Assembly (NCBI RefSeq): GCF_900099835.1
Contig: NZ_FNKP01000002.1
Span: 2,046,001 to 2,110,000, forward strand
Direction of reading: 5' to 3'
Origin: Paraburkholderia fungorum
GTDB lineage: Bacteria > Pseudomonadota > Gammaproteobacteria > Burkholderiales > Burkholderiaceae
Length of the DNA: 64,000 nucleotides
Shown: positions 16,836 to 25,424 of the stretch, in pieces
How positions within the stretch are numbered: position 1 is the stretch's first letter
How the letters are laid out: each line of letters opens with the position of its first letter
Translations under genes and position numbers: made by a program
The notes under the pieces: model-generated
The model's database searches: none
Told to the model about the DNA's origin: nothing
Seen by the model: the letters and a program-made list of their open reading frames with translations, nothing else

Positions 16836-18719
16836 ATGCAACGTTCGATTGCCACCGTGTCGATTAGCGGAACCCTCGTCGAGAAGTTGACCGCGATCCG
16901 GGCGGCGGGCTTCGAAGGCGTCGAGATCTTCGAGAACGACCTGTTGTACTTCGACGGCTCGCCCGCCGACGTGCGGCGCATCGCCGACGATCTCGGGCTG
17001 AAGATCATGCTGTTCCAGCCGTTCCGCGATTTCGACGGTGTGAGCGCCGAGCGTCTCGAACGCAATCTCGACCGTGCAAAGCGCAAGTTCGACGTGATGC
17101 ATGAGTTAGGCACCGACCGCATTCTGGTGTGCAGCAACGTGTCGCCCGACACCATCGGCGACGACTCGCTGATGATCGACCAATTGGGCGCACTGGCCCG
17201 CGCGGCCGGCGAGGCCGGTGTGATCGCCGGTTACGAGGCGCTGGCGTGGGGCAAGCACGTGAAGACTTATCGCCACGCGTGGAAGCTGGTCGACGCGGTC
17301 AATCACCCGAATCTCGGGCTGGTGCTCGACAGCTTTCATACGCTTTCACTGAACGACACCGTCGACGCGATCGCCGAGATTCCGGGCGACCGTATCGCCT
17401 TCGTGCAGATCGCCGACGCGCCGAAGCTCGCGATGGACGTGCTCGAATGGAGCCGTCACTACCGCTGCTTCCCGGGTCAAGGCGATTTCGATCTGGCGAA
17501 TTTCACCGCGCAAGTTGTGAAAACGGGCTACAAAGGCCCGCTGTCGCTGGAAATTTTCAATGATGGTTTTCGCGCCGCGCCGACCACGATTACCGCGGCC
17601 GACGGCCATCGCTCGCTGCTGTTCCTCGAAGAGCAGACCCGCAAGGTGCTCGAAGCCGCGCAGCAGCCGGTCGGCGATCTGTACAAGTCGCCCGCTGCGC
17701 CCGCGCACGTCGGCTACCAGTTCCTCGAATTCGCGGTCGATCACACCACCCGCGCGCAACTCGTCGACTGGCTCGGCAAGCTGCGCTTTCGCCAGGCCGG
17801 CCAGCATCGTTCGAAAGACGTGACGCTGTATCAGCACGGCGCGGCGTCGATCGTGCTGAACGCCGAACCGGATTCGTTCGCCAATGCGTTCTTCCAGCAA
17901 CACGGTTTGTCGCTGTGCGCGTCTGCGTTCCGGGTGGACGACGCCAATCAGGCGTTTGAGCGCGCCGCCGGTTTCGGCTACGCGCCGTTCTCGGGGCAGA
18001 TCGGCCCGAACGAACGCGTGCTGCCTGCCGTGCAGGCACCGGACAGCAGCCTGAACTATTTCGTCGACGAAACACCGGACCAGCCCACGCTGTTCGAAGC
18101 CGATTTCGTGCTGACCGACGTCAACGGCCCGACCGAAGTGGGCCCGCTCAGCCGGATCGACCATGTTTGCCTGTCGGTGCCCGCGAATTCGCTCGATACC
18201 TGGGTGCTGTTCCTGCGAACCGCGCTGGGTTTCCAGGCGGAGCCGGGCGTGCTGGTGCCCGATCCGTACGGACTGGTGCGCAGCCGCGCATTGCGCAGCC
18301 ATGACGGCTCGGTGCGAATCGTGCTGAACGCGTCCGTCGATCACCACACGGCGGTGGCCGAGGCGCTGCACACGTATCACGGCTCGGGTCTGAATCACGT
18401 CGCCTTCAGCACCGGCGATATTTTCAGCGCGATCCCCGAATTCGTCGCCGATGGCCTGCCAGTGTTGCGCATCCCGCGCAATTATTACGACGATCTGGCG
18501 GCGCGCTACGCGCTGCCCGACGACATGCTGGACGCGTTGCGCGCGAACAATATCCTGTACGACCGCGACGAGCGCGGCGGCGAGTTTTTCCACGCCTATA
18601 CGGAGCAACTGGATCAGCGCTTCTTCCTGGAAATCGTCGAGCGACGCGGCGGATATGACGGATACGGCGCGGCGAATGCCGCGGTGAGACTGGCGGCGCA
18701 GGCTCAGCGTCGCAAGTAA
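16836..18719 (+). CDS. quiC: 3-Dehydroshikimate dehydratase fused to an HPPD-like domain (QuiC1 type)
   Basis: 627 residues. Residues about 1-275 form a sugar-phosphate-isomerase-like TIM barrel, the dehydroshikimate dehydratase part, with metal-ligand segments such as 'LDSFHTLS', 'VQIADAP' and 'LSLEIFND'. Residues about 290-627 are two VOC modules resembling 4-hydroxyphenylpyruvate dioxygenase; the second keeps the iron triad H443, H521, E599. It converts 3-dehydroshikimate to protocatechuate, the exit step of quinate/shikimate breakdown. AGGAG precedes the ATG by 8 bases. The same fusion is known from pseudomonads; the role of the HPPD half is unsettled. Confidence 0.9.
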   Translation: MQRSIATVSISGTLVEKLTAIRAAGFEGVEIFENDLLYFDGSPADVRRIADDLGLKIMLFQPFRDFDGVSAERLERNLDRAKRKFDVMHELGTDRILVCSNVSPDTIGDDSLMIDQLGALARAAGEAGVIAGYEALAWGKHVKTYRHAWKLVDAVNHPNLGLVLDSFHTLSLNDTVDAIAEIPGDRIAFVQIADAPKLAMDVLEWSRHYRCFPGQGDFDLANFTAQVVKTGYKGPLSLEIFNDGFRAAPTTITAADGHRSLLFLEEQTRKVLEAAQQPVGDLYKSPAAPAHVGYQFLEFAVDHTTRAQLVDWLGKLRFRQAGQHRSKDVTLYQHGAASIVLNAEPDSFANAFFQQHGLSLCASAFRVDDANQAFERAAGFGYAPFSGQIGPNERVLPAVQAPDSSLNYFVDETPDQPTLFEADFVLTDVNGPTEVGPLSRIDHVCLSVPANSLDTWVLFLRTALGFQAEPGVLVPDPYGLVRSRALRSHDGSVRIVLNASVDHHTAVAEALHTYHGSGLNHVAFSTGDIFSAIPEFVADGLPVLRIPRNYYDDLAARYALPDDMLDALRANNILYDRDERGGEFFHAYTEQLDQRFFLEIVERRGGYDGYGAANAAVRLAAQAQRRK

Positions 18720-18743
18720 GAAAACGGGCTTGTGCCCGCGCGG

Positions 18744-18786
18744 AACGCCCCTCTGGATGATTCAGACAGTGGGGCGTTTCTTTTTT
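18744..18786 (+). terminator. Rho-independent terminator of the dehydratase gene
   Basis: AACGCCCC (18744-18751) pairs with GGGGCGTT (18771-18778), with an inner TCTG/CAGA pairing, followed by a run of T (TTCTTTTTT). Confidence 0.85.
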
Positions 18787-18877
18787 CAGCCGTTCAAACA
18801 ACCGTGCGCGACCCGCTCGTGTCGGTCTCCCGGGCACGGCACATGCGACTCCGGATCGGTCAACGGCGCCGCCCCGA

Positions 18878-18883
18878 TATAAT
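18878..18883 (+). promoter_or_regulatory. Candidate -10 box (TATAAT)
   Basis: A consensus -10 hexamer 70 bases before the lipoprotein start. No matching -35 hexamer could be recognised. Confidence 0.4.
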
Positions 18884-18952
18884 GTGCGGCTGATTTACCG
18901 GCCTATACCGCCCGGCCGCGCCAGTCGGCCGAATGAAAACGCCAGGAGAGAT

Positions 18953-19285
18953 ATGAAGAAGTTTGCCGTAGTCCTGTCAGTTCCCCTGCTTCTCAGCGCT
19001 TGCGCGTACTTCCAGAAGAATCCGGATGCCGGCGAGCCCGTCACGGATACCACCACGCAGCGCTCGGTCAACGACGTCGTTGCCTGCATGACGCAAGTGG
19101 CGACCAAACACAACGCCTCGTTCAAATCCACCGAGATCCCTCAGGGTCAGATGCTGGATTTCGGCGATTCGAACATCGTCAAGGTGCGCAGCGACAATGG
19201 CGCGACCACGTACCGTTTTTACGCGGGTAAGCGTCACGTCAACAATCTGTGGATCGAGGCGGCGGGTAAAACCTGCGCTCCGTAA
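18953..19285 (+). CDS. Small lipoprotein of unknown function
   Basis: 110 residues. Residues 1-17 are a lipoprotein signal: 'MKKF', a hydrophobic core and lipobox LLSAC with the acylated Cys17. The mature part has two further Cys ('VVACMTQ' and 'GKTCAP'), which could form a disulfide in the periplasm. AGGAGAG lies directly before the ATG at 18953. It is monocistronic with its own -10-like box. No domain recognised. Confidence 0.8.
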   Translation: MKKFAVVLSVPLLLSACAYFQKNPDAGEPVTDTTTQRSVNDVVACMTQVATKHNASFKSTEIPQGQMLDFGDSNIVKVRSDNGATTYRFYAGKRHVNNLWIEAAGKTCAP

Positions 19286-19472
19286 GGCCTGGCGGCGCAA
19301 CGAACCGTAATAGACCGTAAGCTTCAGCGACACAAAATCGCCTGCGACGTGTCGGAAAGTTGTTCCAGTGCAATCTTCGTGTCACGGTGTTACAGGACAA
19401 TGGAGTCTTAAGAATCGTTTAAGACTTCGTCCGCATCATGCACCGGACTTTACCCCGCACGAGGTGCGCACC

Positions 19473-19733
19473 ATGAACCAGCCCGATCACAACACTAACG
19501 AAACTGCGGCACCGGCCAAGCGCCCTACCATCCTGCGCCGTCTGTTGAGCCACCATGAACTGGCAACGCTGCTGCTGTTGCTGCACGCGCCGATCGACGC
19601 ATCCGCGAAACCCGAGATTCCGCAGCTTCACGAAGCCGGTCTGATCGAAACCGTTTCCGGCGACGCAGGCGCTTCGCATATCCGCCTCACGCACGAAGGC
19701 AATGCCGTTTTGCGCGGACTTGGCATCAAATAA
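19473..19733 (+). CDS. Small hypothetical protein with winged-helix-like C-terminus
   Basis: 86 residues. A polar N-terminus (1-28) is followed by 'RRLLSHHELATLLLLL' and 'LHEAGLIETVSG...IRLTHEGNAVLRGLG', which looks like the second half of a small winged-helix fold (recognition helix then beta wing). The start is set by ATG 19473 with GAGGTG upstream. Function unknown; a DNA-binding role is a guess from pattern only. Confidence 0.6.
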   Translation: MNQPDHNTNETAAPAKRPTILRRLLSHHELATLLLLLHAPIDASAKPEIPQLHEAGLIETVSGDAGASHIRLTHEGNAVLRGLGIK

Positions 19734-19847
19734 GGTTTTTTGAAGGTTTTTCGCTATTTGCGCGTTCTTCGCGCACAGCAGTTCATCGAGGGACGCCTGC
19801 CACGCTCCCTTCGCCCAGACGGGCAAATTCTCCACGTCGCGAATGCT

Positions 19848-20177
19848 TCACGCTTGCCAGACGCCGTATCCCGCTTCGCGCAGCCCAATCGCCAGTTCCA
19901 CTTCCATATCCTGAGCGCCGCGATACGGCATCGGATTGAACACTTCATACAATTCCGGCACGAGCCGCAGGCCATAATCGCGTACGTAGCGGTTGGCTTG
20001 AATACCCGCCTTGTGCCGGTCGAAGCGCAGGTCCGGGTCGAGCCCGGTCATCCCCACGTAGACGCAAGGTTTGTCGAACCGGTAATCCGGATTCGCGCGA
20101 CGAAAGCGCGCTTCGTTCCAGACGGTGTCGTCTAGCGCGACGACATAGACGTAATAGTGATTCCCGCGACGCCCCAT
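19848..20177 (-). CDS. GIY-YIG-like small protein
   Basis: 109 residues from ATG 20177. 'YYVYVVALDD' and 'KPCVYVGMTGLDPDLRFDRH' fit the two short strands and first helix of the GIY-YIG nuclease fold (YVY...VYVG), and a Glu lies near the C-terminal helix ('DMEVELAIGLREAG'). The frame is open upstream but there overlaps the AraC gene. It starts 10 bp after the AraC stop on the same strand. Whether it cuts DNA is unknown; many such short proteins are uncharacterised. Confidence 0.65.
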   Translation of the reverse strand: MGRRGNHYYVYVVALDDTVWNEARFRRANPDYRFDKPCVYVGMTGLDPDLRFDRHKAGIQANRYVRDYGLRLVPELYEVFNPMPYRGAQDMEVELAIGLREAGYGVWQA

Positions 20178-20187
20178 ATGCAACCGC

Positions 20188-20955
20188 TCAGCTCCGCGAT
20201 GTGCCGTGCAGCAGCATCCGGTATTCGGTCGGCGTGATGCCGACCGTCGCCTTGAATTGCCGCGTGAACGCGCTGTGATCGGTGTATCCGCAGAGCGCGG
20301 CGACATCGGTAACCTTGTCCTCGGAAACCAGCAACGCCGTAGCCGCATCCAGACGCGTTTTCAGCAACACCTGGCGCGGCGTCAAGTGAAACACCTTGTG
20401 AAAATAACGTTCCAGTTGCGCGACCGACATGTCCGCCATCGCCGCAAGCTGTTTCAGATTCAGCGGCTGCACGTAATTTTCCTGGATGGACTGCACGACT
20501 GCGGCAAGCCGACTGTACGCGGGATGGCTGCTTTCATCCGCCTTCAGATCGCGCGAAATGCCGGCGAGACCGACCACCTTGCCCGACGGGTCACGCAGCG
20601 GCTGTTTGCAGGTCAGACACCAGCCCGGCTGACGGCCCGGATACAGATGCAGTTCCAGCTGATCAAGCATCTGGTTGCCGACGCCGATGATCGCCTTGTC
20701 CTGCGCGGTGTAAATGCGCCCGAAGCGTCGCGGGAAAACGTCTTCGGCGGTCTTGCCGAGCAGCGCCGCCTTCTCCTTGAAACCGCAGCGCGAGGCCAGC
20801 GTGCGGTTGACCAGCGCATAGCGCGCGTCGGCGTCCTTGACGAAGAAAACCACGTCCGGCATCGCGTCGAATACCGGTTCGAGCAACCGGAAGTGCGACA
20901 GCATGCCGGAGAGGGTTGCATCGTCTGGAGCGAGCGAGTGAGCCAGCGTGTTCAT
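20188..20955 (-). CDS. AraC-family regulator with N-terminal PAS domain; probable hydroxyproline regulator
   Basis: 255 residues. Residues about 20-140 are a PAS domain ('VFDAMPDVVFFVKDADARY', 'GKTAEDVFP', 'GKVVGLAGISRDL'). Residues about 155-250 carry the two AraC HTH motifs ('LNLKQLAAMADMSVAQLERYF', written here as the first, and 'VTDVAALCGYTDHSAFTRQF'). It lies 129 bp downstream of the D-hydroxyproline dehydrogenase alpha gene on the same strand. AraC-type proteins (LhpR) control hydroxyproline genes in pseudomonads, so this is the likely regulator of the cluster. Confidence 0.85.
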   Translation of the reverse strand: MNTLAHSLAPDDATLSGMLSHFRLLEPVFDAMPDVVFFVKDADARYALVNRTLASRCGFKEKAALLGKTAEDVFPRRFGRIYTAQDKAIIGVGNQMLDQLELHLYPGRQPGWCLTCKQPLRDPSGKVVGLAGISRDLKADESSHPAYSRLAAVVQSIQENYVQPLNLKQLAAMADMSVAQLERYFHKVFHLTPRQVLLKTRLDAATALLVSEDKVTDVAALCGYTDHSAFTRQFKATVGITPTEYRMLLHGTSRS

Positions 20956-21084
20956 CGTGCGGGTCCCGTTGATCCGAGCGTGAATGAGTGCGTTCGCGGA
21001 TAAGTTCGCCGGTTCGGCGAGGCCGCCGACGTGTGCGAACGATTATAGAGCGGTGCAGGTGACGTCAATATCGTGCTGCCGAGG

Positions 21085-22443
21085 TTATTCGGCGGAGGTC
21101 GGGTCGGCGGCGGGTTTCATCATCAGCGTGCCGATTTGCGCGGGATTGAACGGCGGTCGTGGTATGACGGCCGGCCAGCCGAAGTACAGGCTTGCCGCCG
21201 ATCCGCAGATGCGCCCCTGACACGCGCCCATGCCGCAGCGCGTATGCAGTTTGGCGTCGCGCCAGTTCGCGCAGGCGCGCACTTCTCCGATGCTCACGTC
21301 TTCGCAGCGGCACAGCAAGGTGTCGTCGGCGGGCACGGTAAGGGCCGCGTCCTGCAAAGCGAAGGCCCGTTCGACGCGTTGCGCGAAGCGGCGCCAGCGG
21401 GCACGCCGGGTTTGCAGCACGGAGAGACTTGCGATGTCATCACGCGTAGCGTTTCTGGCAGAGTGATCGCTCGTGACACGCTCGCCGCTTGCAATCGATG
21501 CCGCCGCGCTCCTGACGACGAGGCCCGCGATCTCGCCCTCCACGGCAGCCAGTTCCGCGCCGCCGATCCCCGTGCATTCTCCGGCTGCGAACACGTTGTC
21601 CACGGAGGTTCGCTGCGCATCGTCGACGACGATTCCCCCCGTTTCGCCGATCTCGCAACCCAGCGCCAACGCCAGCGTGATATTCGGCACAAGACCGAAG
21701 CCACACGCGACGCGGTCACAATCGAGCGTCACTTCGCGATTGCCGTTGCCTCGCCGGATGGTCACACGCTCCACGCGACCACTACCCTGCACGTTTCGGA
21801 TCACGCTGCCGGTCCAGTAATTCAGTCCGGCGAAACCGCGTGTCATGCTGAGCGCCTGCCGCAGCTTCGCGGGTTCGACCAGCAGTGAAGCGCCGAAACG
21901 CGCGACATCGAAAGCGGAAGCCTGCTCCACTACCGCTATCACGCGAGCGCCCGCCGCCCGCGCAGTCGCGAGCGCGGCGATCAGCAAAGGTCCGCTACCC
22001 GCAATCACGATCCGCTCGTCACGCACCGGCATGCCGCCTTTGATCAGCGCCTGCAAGGCGCCAGCGCCGGTCACGCCGGGCAGCGTCCAGCCCTCGAACG
22101 GCAACAACCGCTCGCGCGCGCCGGTCGCGAGAATCAGGCGGCCATAGGTGACGCAAATGCCGCCCCGCTCCGCCGATTCCAGCAGCAAACCCTGTGCATC
22201 CAATGGTGCGATCACGCGAGTCGAGGTCCAGTGCGTCAGCGTGCGTTGCTCTTTCAATGCAGCGAGCAAATTGGCAAGAGGCGCTTGCGGCGGATGACCC
22301 GGCCCCTGGCGCCAGATCTGCCCGCCGGCGCGCGGATTGTCGTCAAGCAGCGCGACCGTCGCACCCTCGCGCGCCGCCGCGTAGGCAGCGTTCAGGCCCG
22401 CCGGGCCGCTGCCCACGACGACGACATCGAAGTGCTGTGTCAT
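21085..22443 (-). CDS. D-hydroxyproline dehydrogenase, alpha subunit (FAD/NAD(P)-type, with BFD-like 2Fe-2S site)
   Basis: 452 residues from ATG 22443, which overlaps the gamma stop (ATGA). N-terminal FAD motif 'VVVGSGPAGLNAAYAA', second dinucleotide motif 'VIAGSGPLLIAALATA' near 145. The C-terminal cysteine cluster 'CRCEDVS...CGMGACQGRICG' is the BFD-type iron-sulfur site. Together with the 90-residue ferredoxin-like gamma subunit and the DAO-type beta subunit it makes the heteromeric enzyme that oxidises cis-4-hydroxy-D-proline to pyrroline-4-hydroxy-2-carboxylate. Similar subunits occur in opine oxidase and hydrogen cyanide synthase (HcnB); the neighbours decide for hydroxyproline. Confidence 0.88.
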   Translation of the reverse strand: MTQHFDVVVVGSGPAGLNAAYAAAREGATVALLDDNPRAGGQIWRQGPGHPPQAPLANLLAALKEQRTLTHWTSTRVIAPLDAQGLLLESAERGGICVTYGRLILATGARERLLPFEGWTLPGVTGAGALQALIKGGMPVRDERIVIAGSGPLLIAALATARAAGARVIAVVEQASAFDVARFGASLLVEPAKLRQALSMTRGFAGLNYWTGSVIRNVQGSGRVERVTIRRGNGNREVTLDCDRVACGFGLVPNITLALALGCEIGETGGIVVDDAQRTSVDNVFAAGECTGIGGAELAAVEGEIAGLVVRSAAASIASGERVTSDHSARNATRDDIASLSVLQTRRARWRRFAQRVERAFALQDAALTVPADDTLLCRCEDVSIGEVRACANWRDAKLHTRCGMGACQGRICGSAASLYFGWPAVIPRPPFNPAQIGTLMMKPAADPTSAE

Positions 22444-22712
22444 ACCTTCACCTGATCCAGCGTGTGGACGATCAGGCCTTCGCGGCAAAGTGTCTGGCAC
22501 GCCAGAACGTGCGCGCGGCCGTCGATCGTCACGCGACACTCCTGACACACGCCCATCCCGCAAAGCGCGGTGCGCGGCTCGCCGCCGACTGAAGTCCGGG
22601 TGGCGCGCAAGCCTGCGAGGACTAACGCGGCGACCACGGTCGTACCGGCTTCCACGCCTATAAGCTGGCCGTTTATCGTGATCCGGATTTGCGCTGTGGG
22701 CGTGTTAGGCAT
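22440..22712 (-). CDS. D-hydroxyproline dehydrogenase, gamma subunit (2Fe-2S protein)
   Basis: 90 residues. The cluster ligands are in 'CGMGVCQEC' plus the Cys of 'HVLACQT', the pattern of HcnA-type [2Fe-2S] proteins. It passes electrons between the flavins of the alpha and beta subunits. The stop overlaps the alpha start (ATGA). Upstream, its first about 35 codons and leader are repeated in degenerate form (22713-23004), and the frame of that region ends 5 bases inside this gene, so translation could be coupled. Confidence 0.88.
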   Translation of the reverse strand: MPNTPTAQIRITINGQLIGVEAGTTVVAALVLAGLRATRTSVGGEPRTALCGMGVCQECRVTIDGRAHVLACQTLCREGLIVHTLDQVKV

Positions 22713-23004
22713 AAGTCGAGCCGCCGGTAGAACTCGTGCACGAGAGAGGCGCGGGGGCTATTGCATGGCTTGCGACATCGAGTGCGGCGGCTGCCGCGGC
22801 TGCATCTGCTTCGCCGCCGACGCGCCAGCCGTCTATCGTCACGCGGATTTGCGTTGTTTGCTTGTCAGGCATAGGTCGAGCCGCTCGTAGAACTCGTGCA
22901 CGAACGACGCACGGCGCGGCGGCAACTTTCGCTGCGCCCTCCTCGACGCCAACATGGCCCTCAGCTATCGTCGCGCGAACTGGCACAACCTCAACCCCGA
23001 ACAT
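22671..23004 (-). repeat. Imperfect tandem repeat of gamma-gene leader plus N-terminal codons, three units
   Basis: The unit starts (ATG on the minus strand) lie at 22712, 22872 and 23004, i.e. 160 and 132 bp apart. The best-conserved core between the first two units is a perfect 17-mer (22727-22743 and 22887-22903). The unit at 23004 is more diverged (about two thirds of bases over the part I could align). Confidence 0.7.
22705..23004 (-). pseudogene. Two degenerate tandem copies of the gamma-subunit 5' end (99-codon open frame)
   Basis: An open frame of 99 codons between the beta and gamma genes. Its first 26 residues ('[19 protein letters not shown]'...) and a second internal start at 22872 ('MPDKQTTQIRVTIDGWRVG'...) both resemble the gamma N-terminus ('MPNTPTAQIRITINGQLIG'), but neither copy has the cysteine cluster. 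Bases 22831-22913 match 22671-22753 at about 67 of 83 positions. The frame begins inside the end of the beta gene and stops at 22705, overlapping the gamma ATG. It is most likely a remnant of tandem duplication; if translated, it would couple beta and gamma. Confidence 0.6.
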
Positions 23005-24124
23005 GACTCTCCCCTATCGCAAAACGCGTTGGCAGATAAGGCTCCAGGGGAATCGGCGCAGCTTTCCCCACAATCTGCGCCGCCAGCAATTTCGCCGTGG
23101 CGAGCGACGTCGTCACCCCCAGGCCCTCATGCCCGACGGCTAGCCAAACCCCCGGCGCAAAATCACCCGCCGGGCCGATCAGCGGCAAACCGTCCGGCGA
23201 AGCGGAGCGAAATCCGCACCATGCGCGAATCCCGTTGAGTGTCGGCAGGACCGGCAGATAGCGCGCGGCGCGTTCCAGCATCTGCGCCAGCACGGGCATC
23301 TCGACGGCGGAATCGGTCGTGTCGAACTGCCTCGACGAACCGATCAGCAATTGCCCCGTGGGACGCGGCTGCGCATTGAACGCCACCGACGTCCCCGTTG
23401 CATGATGTGCGCTCTTGATATAGCCGAGTTCCAGCAGTTGATGCCGGATCAGCCCAGGATAACGGTCGGTGATCAGCAGATGCCCCTTCTTCGGCTGCAG
23501 CGGCAACGAGCGCACGAGCCGCTGTGCGCCGAGACCGTTCGCCACGATCACGTGCGCGGCAGTCACGCGCTCGCCGGTCGTCAGCGTGACGCTGTCCCCG
23601 CTGACCGACGCCACCTCCGTGCCGAGCCGCACGCGAATATTCGCTGCGTGGGGCGACTGCATCAGCAGCCATTCGGCGACCGTCGGCGCATACACGATGC
23701 TGTCGTGCGCGATCCGCAATCCGCCCGCCATCGACTCCGCCAGCGCCGGCTCGGCCGCGCGCAACGAAGCGGCATCGAGCAACTCCGCCGCAATCCCTTG
23801 CGCGTCGAACGCGGCATGCATCGCGCGGGCCGCCTGCCATTCCTCTTCGTCCTCGGCGATCCAGAGCGTGCCGCAGCGCGAAAACGCATCGCGCGTACGC
23901 AACTGCGGCGCGAGTTGCAGCCACAAATCGCGTGAATAACGACTCAGTGCGAACTCTCCCGGCGAGTCGTTCATCACGACGATATGACCCATGCCCGCCG
24001 CCGTCGCCCCGCCGCCGACGCCCTGGGCATCGATCACGTCGACCCGCATGCCGAGCGCGGCCAGCTCCGCCGCGCACGCCGCGCCGACGATGCCGGCTCC
24101 TACGATCAACGCGTCCGCGCTCAT
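22991..24124 (-). CDS. D-hydroxyproline dehydrogenase, beta subunit (DAO-family FAD protein)
   Basis: 377 residues from ATG 24124, which overlaps the epimerase stop (ATGA). FAD motif '[17 protein letters not shown]' at about 5-21, '[17 protein letters not shown]' near 40, and the C-terminal flavin contacts '[19 protein letters not shown]'. This subunit carries the amino-acid oxidising site. The frame is open far upstream, but that part lies over the epimerase gene in another phase. Order on the minus strand: epimerase, beta, gamma, alpha, AraC regulator. Confidence 0.88.
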   Translation of the reverse strand: MSADALIVGAGIVGAACAAELAALGMRVDVIDAQGVGGGATAAGMGHIVVMNDSPGEFALSRYSRDLWLQLAPQLRTRDAFSRCGTLWIAEDEEEWQAARAMHAAFDAQGIAAELLDAASLRAAEPALAESMAGGLRIAHDSIVYAPTVAEWLLMQSPHAANIRVRLGTEVASVSGDSVTLTTGERVTAAHVIVANGLGAQRLVRSLPLQPKKGHLLITDRYPGLIRHQLLELGYIKSAHHATGTSVAFNAQPRPTGQLLIGSSRQFDTTDSAVEMPVLAQMLERAARYLPVLPTLNGIRAWCGFRSASPDGLPLIGPAGDFAPGVWLAVGHEGLGVTTSLATAKLLAAQIVGKAAPIPLEPYLPTRFAIGESHVRG

Positions 24125-25068
24125 GCCGTGCGGATGCCCCACGCGAACGGATCGCGTTCGTCGAAACAAAGACGCGCTTCGGCCGTCACATACGCGTGGC
24201 CGGTGATGGTGGGAATCACCGAGACGCCTTCGTCCGCGTGGCGATAGCTCGCGTCGAACACGCTGCCGATGATGCTCTCCTGCCGCCACACCGCGCCTTC
24301 GGCCAGCTTGCCGTCGGCGGCAAGGCACGCGATTTTCGCGCTCGTCCCGGTGCCGCACGGCGAGCGATCGTACGCACTGCCTGGACACAGGACGAAGCTG
24401 CGGCTGTCGATGCCGTCGCGCGAACCCGGTCCGAAGAGTTCGATGTGGTCGATCAGCGCGCCGTCCGCGCCGGTGATGTGCTGCGCGATCAGCGCGTCGC
24501 GGATCACCGAACTGAAACCGGTCAGCGCTGGGATGTTCGCGGCTTCGAGAGAATGCCCGTGATCGGCGACCAGAAAAAACCAGTTGCCGCCCCAGCCGAT
24601 ATCGCCGGTCAGCACACCGTGGCCGGGCACGTCCACCTCGACCGCCGCGCGGTAACGATACGCCGGCACGTTGCGCACGGCGACGCTGCCGTCTTCGTTG
24701 AGCGTCGCCTCGACCATGCCGACCGGCGTCTCGATCCGATGACGCCCTGGCCCGATCCGTCCCATGTGCGCGAGCGACACGACGAGGCCGATCGTGCCGT
24801 GTCCGCACATGCCGAGGTAGCCGACGTTGTTGAAGAAAATCACGCCGGCGGCGCAACCGGGATCGTCCGGTTCGCACAGCAGCGCGCCCACCACCACGTC
24901 CGAGCCGCGCGGCTCCGTGACGATGCCCGCGCGCCAGTCGTCGAACTGCGTGCGGAACACGTCGAGCCGTTGTGCAAGCGTGCCGCCGCCGAGATCCGGG
25001 CCGCCCGACACCACGAGGCGGGTCGGTTCACCGCCGGTGTGCGAGTCGATGATGTCTAAGGTTTTCAT
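24121..25068 (-). CDS. 4-Hydroxyproline 2-epimerase (proline racemase family)
   Basis: 315 residues from the ATG at 25068 ('[19 protein letters not shown]', the usual family start). The two active-site cysteines are in 'GMCGHGT' and 'SPCGTGTSA', the Cys/Cys pair expected for an epimerase rather than a Ser/Thr dehydratase. It turns trans-4-hydroxy-L-proline into cis-4-hydroxy-D-proline, the substrate of the dehydrogenase encoded just downstream. First gene of the minus-strand operon; divergent from the deaminase. Confidence 0.93.
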   Translation of the reverse strand: MKTLDIIDSHTGGEPTRLVVSGGPDLGGGTLAQRLDVFRTQFDDWRAGIVTEPRGSDVVVGALLCEPDDPGCAAGVIFFNNVGYLGMCGHGTIGLVVSLAHMGRIGPGRHRIETPVGMVEATLNEDGSVAVRNVPAYRYRAAVEVDVPGHGVLTGDIGWGGNWFFLVADHGHSLEAANIPALTGFSSVIRDALIAQHITGADGALIDHIELFGPGSRDGIDSRSFVLCPGSAYDRSPCGTGTSAKIACLAADGKLAEGAVWRQESIIGSVFDASYRHADEGVSVIPTITGHAYVTAEARLCFDERDPFAWGIRTA

Positions 25069-25424
25069 GACGCCCATGGTAGAAACGCCGGGCCGCCGGG
25101 TCTTGGTGCGCTTGCGCGTGGATTGTGACGATTTCGGCATAGCCGGATCGCTGCGTGGCAGGTGTTCTTAGGAGCGGAACGCGGCTTGAAGTGGTTGCCG
25201 GGACAGGTCTGGCTAAACCGCTCTTATTTAGCTTAAGCGCATTGCGCGCCCGCCGCGGCACGTCGCGTATTGCGCGGGTGGGATGGGCGTCTAGCCGCAA
25301 TATGCCGGCGTATCAGGCATTCCGCCTGTGCCGAAATCGTCATCCGCCGCGCGCGATTCACGCAAGACGGCGAAATTTTCCCTACTTACACTGCGCTGGA
25401 CACATCACACTCAGGAGAGCAGTC
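25069..25424. promoter_or_regulatory. Divergent control region of the hydroxyproline genes
   Basis: 356 bp without a gene. TGACGATTTCGGCA (25126-25139) recurs exactly as its reverse complement at 25329-25342. The similarity extends outward to about 20 of 22 bases (…YAGSCGGA). One site lies about 58-71 bases before the epimerase start and the other 83-96 before the deaminase start, each in the same orientation relative to its gene, as expected for activator sites of an AraC-type protein. Confidence 0.65.

Noticed and set aside
22991..24877. 250-residue N-terminal extension of the dehydrogenase beta subunit
   Set aside because: It overlaps the epimerase gene out of frame and is Arg-rich nonsense; the FAD motif starts right after ATG 24124.
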